NCBI GenBank assembly: GCA_036320915.1
Contig: JAXBDG010000001.1
Location: 3,432,001-3,496,000, forward strand
Origin: Linnemannia elongata
Lineage: Eukaryota > Mortierellomycota > Mortierellomycetes > Mortierellales > Mortierellaceae
DNA length: 64,000 nucleotides
Direction of reading: 5' to 3'
Position numbers and translations under genes: made by a program. Within the stretch, counting starts at the first letter, position 1, and each line of letters begins with the position of its first letter. Below are positions 11,582 through 22,254 of this stretch, piece by piece. The notes beneath the pieces were generated by a model. It searched no databases. It worked only from the letters and a program-made list of their open reading frames with translations, and was not told the DNA's origin.

Positions 11582-13234
11582 ATCACTACAAGCCCACATG
11601 TATATATTTTGAAGATGAGGGGAATAAACCACCTCCTCACAGCCACCGATTAGCAAAAAGATAGAAAACTTTGACGCGTGAAAAACCATCTATCTTTCCT
11701 CACTTATCCATCCGTACCTTTCCTCCTTCATGCACCCAACCCTCAGAAATAACGTCATCGAAAAAAAAACGAAATGAGCCTAGGCTCCGAAGGAGATGCG
11801 ATGGGGTGAGGAAGGAAGAGAAGGAAAGGAAGGAAAAAAGGGAGAGGGGTTCGTGTCGAAATCTTGAAGGTCTTTTGAGTTTCAGCCAATCAGATTGCGT
11901 TTGTGTTTAAACAACTTACGATTTTCAAGGGACCCCAATGGATAAGTGGTGGGTGATGGGTGTATTGTGCCCGGTGGTAATGGTGGGTATTAGTGTTGCA
12001 GTTAGTGAGTACGCTGGCAGTCTTTTTGTTAGGTGGCATTTCTGTTCCTCAATTTGCTGCTCTTGGTAAAAAAAGGGGGTAGAAGGAGAAAGGAGTGAAG
12101 AGGGAAGGGGGATGAAAGAAAGAAAAGAAGGAGAGGAGAGATAGGAAGAGAGTGCATATCTCTTTCGACACGCATCAAAAAAAGGAGACGATCCCATTCC
12201 GACTGTCACAATATTTTGGTGGCCACTGATGAGATGATAGTGGAAGGGAGATAGATTGGGTCGGCTTGGGTTATTAAGAGAGATGGAGGTCATCTTTCTT
12301 GAACCTGCTGTTCTATTAGCTCGAAGTTGCTCTATTAGTTTGAAGGTGTGTGTGTAACTTTCGAAATTTTGTACCTTGAAGTCCTGAATGGGCATGTCCA
12401 GCCGCTGTGCTTAAATCCTTACTAGACCCTGAAGGATTCAGCACCATTATGACTCTAGCTTCTCTTTTTCTTAAATGGCAAACCTTTAAATAGCGATATT
12501 CAAAGAGACCGTGGCGCCGAATCGACAATAACAGCCCAGACTAAAAAAAAATGTGTAGAAGGTACAATAACGAAAACCACCGACTACAACCAAGTTCATA
12601 TATCCCTCGTTTCAGGCGCAAAACTTCACTCTTCAAAGACTGCGACCAGTCAATTTGTTTCTTCTCGCCATTCACCTATTGACACATAAGGGCTTCCTCC
12701 ACCTTGCCTGTGAACGTTTTTCTCACGAGTCTTGCTCTATGCCACGTGCACAAGGATAATTGTTACCATTCCTAACCCGCACCCTATCGAAAAGAAAGAA
12801 ACGCCATCGGCGCCTCGACCTGGAATGTAATATATTGCAACCCGCAGGTTTCTGTTCTCACTCTCCTTTGTCGCTCTATTTTTTCTTCAAGACTTGTTTT
12901 GTTTAATTTCCTTCATTGGTGTTTGATTTTTCGCGTGGAGTAAGGTAATATATGTACCTTTTGTTGTTGTGGGCTCTCGCTCTCTGTAAATGAGCAAAAG
13001 AAAAAAAAATGATGGTGGTGATGATGGTGGATGGGGGATGAGACGGAGTCGCCCAGCCCAGCCCCGTCCCAGCCCTGTTAAAAGCAAGTTAATAAAAGCC
13101 TAAGAGATAAAACTGCGAACTCATTACTTCCATCCCAGACATGCATGAGGATTTGCGAGCGAAAGCAAAAAAAAAAAAACAAAAAACAATAGTGCGTCTC
13201 TATGATTAGATGTTCAAAAAATGGTACGGTCATC

Positions 13235-13237
<3 letters not shown>

Positions 13238-13274
<37 letters not shown>
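13238..13274. repeat. Poly-A homopolymer, about 37 bases
   Basis: Uninterrupted run of A in the gene-poor region. No retrotransposed coding sequence adjoins it. Confidence 0.95.
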
Positions 13275-13276
<2 letters not shown>

Positions 13277-15602
13277 CGAGTTTTGAGAGTTTCGCAATGG
13301 GTGAATAGCACAAACGATTGCTTTTTTTTTATATATATTTGTTTGTTCAGCGCAATCAAGCTGGAACAAATAAAAAAAAAAAAGTTAAGCCGAAGTAGAA
13401 GAAAAAACAAACAGATTAGGGTTATGAATGGCGACATGCATTGCGTTGTAAGGTCCTAGTTGCAAAGACTCTGAAAAACGGCAACGATTCTTTAGCACCT
13501 TGAGGTTCTTGTTCTGTGCGGCTACCTTGTATCTTCGTCATCCCTGTCTCTTGTGTGCCGGTTGAATAAAGAAGCTCTGAGCATCTGTAAAATTGGTGGC
13601 AATATAGTATGATGAATAGAGTCTGAGTAGGTACAAAACATGACCTGAGTTTGCATCTCTAAATCGCTGTGACAAAAAGCTACCACTGCCATACTCTTCA
13701 CAAAAAGAGCTTCTTACGAGGCGGCCTGTGGGTCTCCTCTTATACTCCTTCACGGTGCCAGCTTGCCGTTGCCTGATAGTCTTTCTGCCAGCAGTATCTT
13801 CACTCACTTCGCTACTTTCGTTTTCATTTCGTTTCTCGACTTTTCCTTCCGTCTTTGATGCTCTTCTTGTTTTACCTTAGGCAACCTCTCCTGGTACACA
13901 AGCTTAGAAACTCATCTCCACGGTGCCCACCTTTTATTGTTCGTTGGTACTAGTGGGCACGTCTCTTTTTGCTTTTTTGCGAACTCAGGCAGGGATTTTT
14001 GTGGAACTTTATGGAATAAACTTTCTCTTCAAAGGTGGGTGTGATGGTGAACAACACCCAAAATCATAAAAAACAACACCTCAACGAGTGAATACCGAGT
14101 GCTCTGAGTCGCCAAAACCATCGAAGAGTACAAAGAAAGTAAAGTGAAAGAAAGAGGGCGAAGAACAAAATGAGTAAAAAACAAGCGTCAGGGTTGAAAA
14201 ATAAGGCGACTGAAAAACGAAAAAGCAAGAGTTTGGGTCCCCTTTGAGCTAACGTCATCGGGACTGTAAAATCTATAGGATGAAAACAGGAGCGAGGCGG
14301 AGCCGGGAGACTTGAATGATAATAACCCTCTGTGTTAATCGTTTTACTAGCAAGTATCAGCTTTGTGGCATCGACCCTTGCACCATCGAGCCTTTTGCAT
14401 CGTGTGCTTTGTTGTCTACACCACACCAAAGTATCATTTGTACACGATACACACAGCTCTATTTAAAAACATCTTGGAGATGACTCAGCAAGAACTGCTT
14501 GGATTGTAAGTAAAAAGGATCGTCCTATCAAGCAAGGTCGATAACCACCTCTGTAACTTATTCACCATTCAAAGCACGGATAGTCTGTTCATTACCACCG
14601 TACAAAGTAGCTCATCATTGAAACACTAAGAAGCTACGTTTTTTTTTCAGCCTTTTTTTGACAGGTCAGCTGAGAGCAACCTCGTTACGTTCTTTTTTCT
14701 GTAGGGACAACCGGCTAGCCTCTTGTTACTTTTTGCGACCAATTTCAGGCCTCCTTTTTTTCTGCGCACCTTCCCTGTTGCTTGAAGGAAGGGGAGGTCA
14801 ATTTTCATTGTCAACCCTTCCTTTCTTTCTTTCAGGCTCGGCTTTTTCTATGAACAGAGGCTCATGCCATGGTGGACTACAGAGGTACAATTGACGCTGT
14901 AGGGCTGAGTCGAGTGTTGATATTTTGTGTCGTACCCGGCTACTCATCACTGCCACTCCTCACAGCCAACAATGGTTGTTGCCTGAAATCAAAGGCCCAT
15001 TCTCCTGAACAGCCCCTTTCTTTTTCCCTGAAAATAGACGCAACCTGCTCGTCTTTTTTTCAGCGTTATCATTCGGTTTTCAGCGATTGTGATATGCCCA
15101 GCTACGCAACATTAACGCAAAAAGTCTCCCATACCTACAAAATCTTGAGGACTTGCGCTGTTTGTTGCGATTGTCGGAAGAATATTCAACAGTGGCGAAA
15201 AATAATCCGAAGATTGAAAGCGTATCCGAAAACAGCAGCTTGGCACTTGCAAAATTAACAAGCACCTGTTTTATTCAGTACCTAGCCTCTTACGGCCATC
15301 TACGGCAGCGATGGAGTCTTCGGCACGAAACAAAAAGAGTTGATGATATTTTTTCGCTTATACGGTGTCGCTTCATCCATGGTTGAAAGGCTCAAACGTC
15401 AGCAAGGCGAGATTCAACTGAGGAAGCCGGCCAGGTGCGTATCAATATTCGCATCTATTTTTTCTCTTTTCTTTCAAAGTTGCTCGTTTTTTATTGGATT
15501 GACAGTGCATGTGGCCATTTGGTGGAGACGAATCTATAGTGATGGCGGTGTCGTTGAGTTCGCTTGAATGACGATGGTTCCTGTAAGCTAAAGGTGCTTG
15601 AC

Positions 15603-15630
15603 GGCGGCGGCGGCGGCGGCGGCGGCGGCG
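15603..15630. repeat. GGC trinucleotide microsatellite
   Basis: About nine uninterrupted copies of GGC. On the opposite strand it would encode a poly-Ala run in an open frame (15588-15908), but that frame has no other sign of being a gene. Confidence 0.9.
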
Positions 15631-18618
15631 ATGTGGATGAAGGTTTTCAAGGAGCGAGAGTATGGGTAAGAATGGAGTTTGATAAGAATGAGGGTATGAA
15701 AAAGCGAGATGATGTTAGTGGCGAGAAAGTACGTGAAGAGATGCCTAGTTGCTGATGATGCATGCGATTGAAAAGACGAAAGTGATAGCGAGGGAGAGAC
15801 CAGCGCAACCCAAGGAAAAGGAGGAACAAGAAAAAAAGTGGCGTAGCGTGGCTTGAGGGATAAAAGGGAGCGATAGCCGCGAAAAAATGAAAAAATCTTT
15901 TTTTGCACTTCTTTCCTCCACTCCCCTCCACCTCCTCCCTCCTCCCCAATTTCTTATTCCACTCCTTTCTTACTTCTACACCCATTCACTTCTCTTACAC
16001 TGCTCTCATACCCACATCACATTTGTGCTCCCATCAAGTCACACAACATCCTCTCTCCTCTCCTCTCCCCTTTAAAAAAAATACACGCACATACACGCAC
16101 GCATAAACACTCCCATTTTTATTTGGCGCATAGTCTTCGCTGCACATCCCTCCCTTCCTATCCTTTCCCAGGATATCGCTATTTCTTCTCTTCTTATACA
16201 AACACCACGACCCGAGCCTTGTTTCCCTCTCTCCTACCATCTGCCTTGACTCTCGCCCTGAATATCCTTTCCATCTTTGCAGCCAGTCAAGTCGAACCAA
16301 GTCAAAGAAAAATCAAAGGCAAGCCATTCAAGGTCATCCGACGTGATTTGGCGGTCCACGAAAAATAAGGAAACCAGACCAGCTCAACCCATTGTAACCC
16401 ATCGTCGCACGAAAAAAAAGCTTCTGCGATACATTGGCCAGTTCTCAAAAGGTAAAAAAAGCAAAACTATTTCAACATCCATTGTTCATATCACCTACCC
16501 ATTTTCATTACTGTTTACAAAATCAACAACAACAACCACAAAAACGACCTTATACTCGGGTGGTAGCTGCAGCTTTTGAGTCTCATTCACGTACATATAC
16601 ACACATGCACATGCACATCATAACAATGCCACACAGGCGCGTATCATATTCAAGCCAGCTTTCGATCCTTCAAGCAATCATTTTCAAACTGCCGGCTATT
16701 TCGATCGGTGCACATTATCATTTTATTATATTTTCAATTCGACTCCTGGAGGGTTCGTCTGCGAGAGTTCGCTAGATGTGAGTGAGCAACGGTCGACACA
16801 TCGCCACTTTTTTTTCTTTTGTTTTTTGTTATCAATCGCACAATCAAACATAAGATGCGAATCCAAACAGCTCATCGTTGCAGTGCCTTTCGAGCTAGGA
16901 AAAAAGGGGCAGAGAGGTGGATGGCGACAAAGGAAGGTGTAAAGAGGAATCGGTATTAAGTTACGGAGTTCGAGGACTAGGGGGGTGGAAGAAGAAAGTA
17001 GCGGCAGGAGAAGGACGGCAAAAAGTGCGAGAAATACGGAATGAACACAAAATACATCAACGAAGGGGTGAGGGGGGAGGAAACGAGGTGATGAAGTATG
17101 ATCAACATCATGGTTAAAAAAGGGGGAAGACGAAGAACAAGAGGAAGAGGATGTCAACAGAGTATAAGCAAAAAAGGCAGCAGCTCGCGGAAATGTGTGC
17201 ATTAATAGTGGCGGTAAATTACAATTACATGAAGGGATGATTGAGAATGATTGGTTTATACACAAAGCATGCGCGTATAATATCATTTGTTGCCCAAGGA
17301 CTGCGGAAGTAAGAGTGAAAAGTGTTGAAGAAACGGGACGATGATGATGGGCATCTAGCTGGAAAATAGGTATGAGGTTTAGACGCGGAGCACATTACAG
17401 TGACCCTGGTTCATCGGAGGATATCATCACCCTCGAACGAGCATTCATTTCGGAATATTTTACCTCGTGGGTTTCTTACATCCGGAATCGCAGGGGGAGG
17501 GGGTCCTTTGTCGATGGTTTACCCTTATCATCTGAATAGCGAGTTGCGAGAATGACACAAAACAATGAGAGCGAGGAGGCACACTCTAGACTGCCCCAAA
17601 AGTCCAGACAGACCCACAAATGGTGTCCACCTCTCCACCTCAACCATGGAAACTAGCCAAAAATATGAAGTCAACAAAACGAAACAACAGCTATTTCACC
17701 TTACATCCTTCAGTGTTGGGCTCAGCTCATTGTGTGTTGATGTGCGTGAGAGTGTAACTATGAGTAGGGTGGCCTCTATTTTCATGGACTCTGTTCTTTA
17801 ACTACCCCCAAAAGTCAATCGGACATTCATTTTCTCTGTTCATTATGGATTGGGTTGAGTTCAGTTGCGTTGGCTGAATCGAGGCTCGTCGAGTGGAGCT
17901 CGGGATTGCGTTTGCATTTCGGTTTATCTGTCTTTGGCGTGAGTTATATCGCAAAACCAAAGAACGAAAAGAGGGACTGACGACGGCGGTTGTACCTTTT
18001 GTATTTGTTTGGTCCCGACCCTCTGGGCACCAGTTTTTTTTGTTTTACTGCTTGGAATATATTTGTTCAACGTCACAGCTTCTGCTCTGGGTTCAACTAC
18101 GGAGGAGTACATCTTTGTTGAATGATACAACAATACACGTATCATTGCCATCCATGGCACCCTTCAACGCGGCAAAGACATCCGAGTGGCTTCCTCTTTA
18201 CTTGCTGTACCTGAAAGCCTACTCTTTGAAAGAAGGAAACCACAATGCATTATTGTTGCCAAACTTTGAAGTAGCTACACTGCTACTGACTGAATGAATG
18301 GCTGCCTGGCTGGCAGGATGGCAGGATGGCAGGCAGACACGAAGAAGTTCTCTTTACTTTGTCGCTGCATTGGTCTGGCTTTTGCTTTATTTATTTATTT
18401 ATCTCCCTTGATTGAGAAGTTTTATTGACTCAAACACCCTCCTTTTTTTCTCCCCTTCTCTCTTTCTTTTTAATTCCCTCCCTGATTTTCAATCACCAGC
18501 GCAATCGCTCAACAGAACACGACACACACACACACAGAACACATACTCGCATTCAAGCACCACCCTCCCTCTCAACCACACCAAAACAAACCACGACAAA
18601 ATATATTCATAATCACAC

Positions 18619-21600
18619 ATGCTTCCTAATCCAGTATATCAACCGCCCGTCTCAAACATCGCCTACCATGTCTACAACCCTGAGGATGATCTCGAGCGGG
18701 TCCAGGCTGTCTCCCAACGGGCCTTCCAGCGCATCATGGACTCCTACACCGAGTACGAGCGCCTTGCCGATCACTTCCAGGTCGAACACGACAAGCACCA
18801 GAAACTGGTCCGTGAGCGAAAAGAGCGGGAAAAACTGCTGAAGCAACAACAAAAGAAGCAATCCAAGCGTCAGGGCCAAGGGTACCCAAGCAGGAGCCAG
18901 GACCGCAACTTTCCCCTCCCAGCAACACCCTTTGAACGCCAAACCTTCCGCCGCTTTCACCGGAATACAACCACCCCATTCGTCCCACACCTCAACAACA
19001 ACAGCCTTCAACAGGGAACTCAGACTGTCATACCTGCACCTTCAACTACAGTAACAGCATTAACGACTGCAGCAGCTATTACCGAGAAGGCTGAGGAGCT
19101 TCGGGATCAGTCCGCTGGCAGCTTGAAGCGGGCACGGAGGCTTTCAGATATCAGCAACAGCGACATAAGTGGCCTTGGTGACGATGACCCCAGGTCCTTT
19201 CCACCTTCGACATCGTCTCCAGCTAAGAACTCGACAGCATCTCGACCAGCTGGACTTGGCATTCACCTTGATGATTCCAACGACCGATCCATCACGAGCT
19301 CACCAGCAATGCCTCCTACACCTCCCCGCGATTCGCCATCTCGTACGACATCACAACCAGAAAAGGATGAGACTGATCGTTCGTCAAATCAGGTTCACTC
19401 CACGGGACCATCCAGTCTGGCGGCCTCAACAACTTCGTCGTCTTCCTTTGCAGTGCCGAGCCTCCCGCAGCAGCAACAGCAGCTTTTGCCTTCAGGGACC
19501 AGTCGGCGGAAGCGGAAGCAGGCGATCCCTGTCCACCCTTCAGTTGTGGAGCGTATTCCTGGTATCACCATCAGGATGCAGCGGGAGAGGCAGGGCGATC
19601 AGCTGGAGGTCGAGATTCTCAAAACCTTAGACGACTATGTGGAACCCGAGTCGGGCAACGAGGAGTCTCTGAGCCCAGCCCTGAAGTTGCAAGCGAAACA
19701 GGACATCCGCAAAGTTCGGGCATCTATTGATTCAGGCCGTCCAGGATATGCTTACTTCTCGCCAGCAGGAGTTCCTAGTCACGCCCACCAGCAAGCTTCG
19801 ACAGCGCCAACGACGGCGACAACGGACTATGCCAACCGCAGCCTGGACTGGTCAAAATCACTCCCTGGCTCGCTCTCCTCCCTCACCTGGACGTCCTCCA
19901 ACACTAACTCGACCGAAAACCTTACGGCGATGCAGGACCAGTTCGATGCCAGATCAATGCCGCTGTCATGGGAAAACTTTGCGACTCGAGAGTGCGTTGT
20001 TAACAAACTTGTCGGCAAACCCGATAAGGACTTGAATACGCTAGAGGAGGTGGTTCAGGATGCGATTGCACGACAGCAGTATGCGTTGCAAATCCAACAC
20101 GAGCAGGAGGAGCAGGAACGGCTTCGTGCTCAGAGTCTCACTCCAGTCGACTCGCATCGAGGACTCTCCGTTGGGTTCACAGGATCCGACAATGGCGTTA
20201 TTGGTGGCGTTACTACTACCCAAACTAATTCATCCAGTCGTGCTTCAAGATCTGTTGCTGCGCCGAGTATGCGGACTCGGTCAGTCCCGGCTCGTGCTAC
20301 CCGGAGCAAGGCCCAGGTTACATCTCGAGGAGGCAAATTGGTGGCGCATGACGACATTGAGAACCACCTGAAGGAAAAGCGCAGGCGGCAGCGTGAGCAG
20401 CGACACCGACGACAGAGCAGCAGGACGAGTTCGAAGGATGGTGAGGAGGATGAGGAGGATGACGAAGACGATGACAAGCGGGATTCTTCACGCAGGACGA
20501 CGCATGATGGTGATGACACGGATGGCGGAGAGTCTGAGGATCACTCGTTGTCAAAGGGCGCCAAACGAAAGTTCGCCAAACGAAATGCTTCTCGACGCAA
20601 CAACAAGCAGGACGACGACATCCCAACGTCTGAATCATCGAGCGACGAGGACGACGAGAGAGACGGAAAGGGCGGCAAGAAGCGATACAGCTCCTCGCGC
20701 CATAGGGATGCGGACGACAGCCGGGCGGGTACATCCAGGAATCTTCAAAAGAAGACGTTCAAGCAGGCACCTCGTCCGGACCGCAAGGGCAGTGAGCCTA
20801 TTCGCCGGAACAAGAAGTTTTGGAGTCGTGGCAGGAACTCGAGAAAGGAGGACGAGGTTGACGACACGGGAACGGGCGAAAGCGGCAGCGAGGACGATGA
20901 AGATCACAGTGATGACTATGAGGATGTCCCGAGCACGAAGAAGGCGTCAGGATCTACGCAGACGCGCATTCCGGACAGCTGGTTGCGCAAGGAAGCGCGA
21001 ACGAAGCGGTCATCGGACTCTGTGCAACCTACAACGACATGGAAACCTACCAGGGCGTTCAGGAGGTTGTCCACTGAATCTGATGGATCGGACGGGGACT
21101 CGGATGATGACGGTTCCGATGCAGATGGTACAAGCGGCAACCCTGTGGAACCCAAAAACCAGAAGTTTGCCAAGACTCTCACCTCGACCGAAAAGGCCAA
21201 GTTTTTCAACGCTGCTGTGGACTTGATCCACCGCAAGAATCTGGAGATGCTGGAGTCGAGGCGGAAGGGCAGTAGTCGGGCCGGTTTGCTTCGGGAGGCA
21301 CGGTCGAAGGAGGCTGCGTTGATGAAAGAGAAAGAGGAGGAGAAGGAGAAAGAGTTAGAACTGGAGAAGGAGAAAGAGCTGCAGGAGTCCAGGGTCAAGC
21401 TGGAGGTTCGATTGGTAGAAGAGTCCAAAGCGCAGAAGGTCGAATCGACCAACTTGCCCCGATCATCCAAATCTCTTCCTGGTCGAGTCTTGCGACGTGC
21501 AGCGGCAGGGGGAAGCGGATCAGGCTCGACAGGTGGCGAGGATCCAGATTGCACATCCTGTCGTTTGGAGTTGTCAGCGGCCGAGAAGGACGCATGGAAG

Positions 21601-21879
21601 CTGGCGCAGGAGAAGGGAGAGATCCGACTCCCCAAGACTTGGGGTGCTCATGCGATCTTATGTGTGGCCTGCAGAAACCAGTACCTAGGCCATCATTCGC
21701 GATGCACGGCGTGCTTCTACGTCCCTGTGGAGGAGGAGATGGAGACCTCTGGCAAGCGCTGCAGTCGATGCAAGGCTGGAACTTGGCTCACAGAGATGGT
21801 GCAACGACCTCCTAGTGCCTCTACCACCAACGATGACAAGAACCGGCGACGCAGACAGGCATCCGACATGTCTTTGTAG
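18619..21879 (+). CDS. Large disordered, probably nuclear protein with four CxxC pairs
   Basis: A single open frame of 1086 residues without introns. The first 90 residues contain a basic helical segment (ERKEREKLLKQQQKKQ). A long Ser/Thr/Pro-rich disordered region follows, then alternating acidic clusters (EEDEEDDEDDDK type, about residues 600-850) and basic clusters that look like nuclear localisation signals. A Glu/Lys-rich coiled coil is near 895-935. The C-terminus holds four CxxC pairs at Cys978/981, 1015/1018, 1029/1032 and 1048/1051, spaced CX2C-X33-CX2C-X10-CX2C-X15-CX2C, enough for two zinc ions. The layout recalls the CxxC zinc fingers of CDCA7/monoamine-oxidase-repressor-R1-like proteins, but I cannot confirm membership. 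A chromatin or transcription role is inference from composition and zinc ligands. The ATG at 18619 follows a clean CA-rich leader. Confidence 0.8.
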   Translation: MLPNPVYQPPVSNIAYHVYNPEDDLERVQAVSQRAFQRIMDSYTEYERLADHFQVEHDKHQKLVRERKEREKLLKQQQKKQSKRQGQGYPSRSQDRNFPLPATPFERQTFRRFHRNTTTPFVPHLNNNSLQQGTQTVIPAPSTTVTALTTAAAITEKAEELRDQSAGSLKRARRLSDISNSDISGLGDDDPRSFPPSTSSPAKNSTASRPAGLGIHLDDSNDRSITSSPAMPPTPPRDSPSRTTSQPEKDETDRSSNQVHSTGPSSLAASTTSSSSFAVPSLPQQQQQLLPSGTSRRKRKQAIPVHPSVVERIPGITIRMQRERQGDQLEVEILKTLDDYVEPESGNEESLSPALKLQAKQDIRKVRASIDSGRPGYAYFSPAGVPSHAHQQASTAPTTATTDYANRSLDWSKSLPGSLSSLTWTSSNTNSTENLTAMQDQFDARSMPLSWENFATRECVVNKLVGKPDKDLNTLEEVVQDAIARQQYALQIQHEQEEQERLRAQSLTPVDSHRGLSVGFTGSDNGVIGGVTTTQTNSSSRASRSVAAPSMRTRSVPARATRSKAQVTSRGGKLVAHDDIENHLKEKRRRQREQRHRRQSSRTSSKDGEEDEEDDEDDDKRDSSRRTTHDGDDTDGGESEDHSLSKGAKRKFAKRNASRRNNKQDDDIPTSESSSDEDDERDGKGGKKRYSSSRHRDADDSRAGTSRNLQKKTFKQAPRPDRKGSEPIRRNKKFWSRGRNSRKEDEVDDTGTGESGSEDDEDHSDDYEDVPSTKKASGSTQTRIPDSWLRKEARTKRSSDSVQPTTTWKPTRAFRRLSTESDGSDGDSDDDGSDADGTSGNPVEPKNQKFAKTLTSTEKAKFFNAAVDLIHRKNLEMLESRRKGSSRAGLLREARSKEAALMKEKEEEKEKELELEKEKELQESRVKLEVRLVEESKAQKVESTNLPRSSKSLPGRVLRRAAAGGSGSGSTGGEDPDCTSCRLELSAAEKDAWKLAQEKGEIRLPKTWGAHAILCVACRNQYLGHHSRCTACFYVPVEEEMETSGKRCSRCKAGTWLTEMVQRPPSASTTNDDKNRRRRQASDMSL

Positions 21880-22254
21880 ACATCTATTGTTATTTTTTTT
21901 CCAACTTTTTTGTTCGCGATGTAATTAAAGAAATATTGCGTGCAGATTTTTATTTTGGGATAAAAGTTTTCGAAACTAATTAGCTCCGCACAGGCCATCT
22001 CTGACACAGGGACAGCACCACCCACGCCACGCGAAAAGAACCCTCCGAATCCACACAAAAATTTAACGCCACCTTTGTACTTGTGTCCGGTGGCAAAGGG
22101 AACACGCATGCTTCAGTTTATCGTCACGAATGATGGCAATGGTATAGTGAGTGGTATAGTGTTTATTTGTCTTTTGATGTTATTTTTTTGCTTTTTTATG
22201 CAGAAGAAAAAGCTGTTAGCCTTAGATGATGTTGGGGTTGGAATGGTAGTAAAA

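Larger units (their letters stand above)
11582..18618. other. Seven-kilobase stretch without a defensible gene
   Basis: Open frames on both strands are short and compositionally biased. Landmarks are a poly-A run at 13238-13274, a GGC repeat at 15603-15630, CT-rich blocks around 15890-16070 and 16120-16270, and short TTTA repeats near 18388-18401. Between 14480 and 15567 there are splice-like signals (an ATG followed by GTAAGT at 14506, several pyrimidine-AG acceptors) and frames with some protein-like character such as LPYLQNLEDLRCLLRLSEE near 15130-15190. I could not assemble a continuous reading frame from them. The far right end is the promoter and leader of the gene at 18619. Confidence 0.45.

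Noticed and set aside
16726..17286. 186-residue minus-strand open frame
   Set aside because: Leu/Ser/Pro/Phe-rich low complexity with no domain and no conserved blocks seen elsewhere in the window.
18652..21688. Many long open frames on both strands inside the 18619-21879 gene
   Set aside because: They are shadows of one biased, GC-rich coding frame that alone spans the full length with the zinc-ligand pattern.
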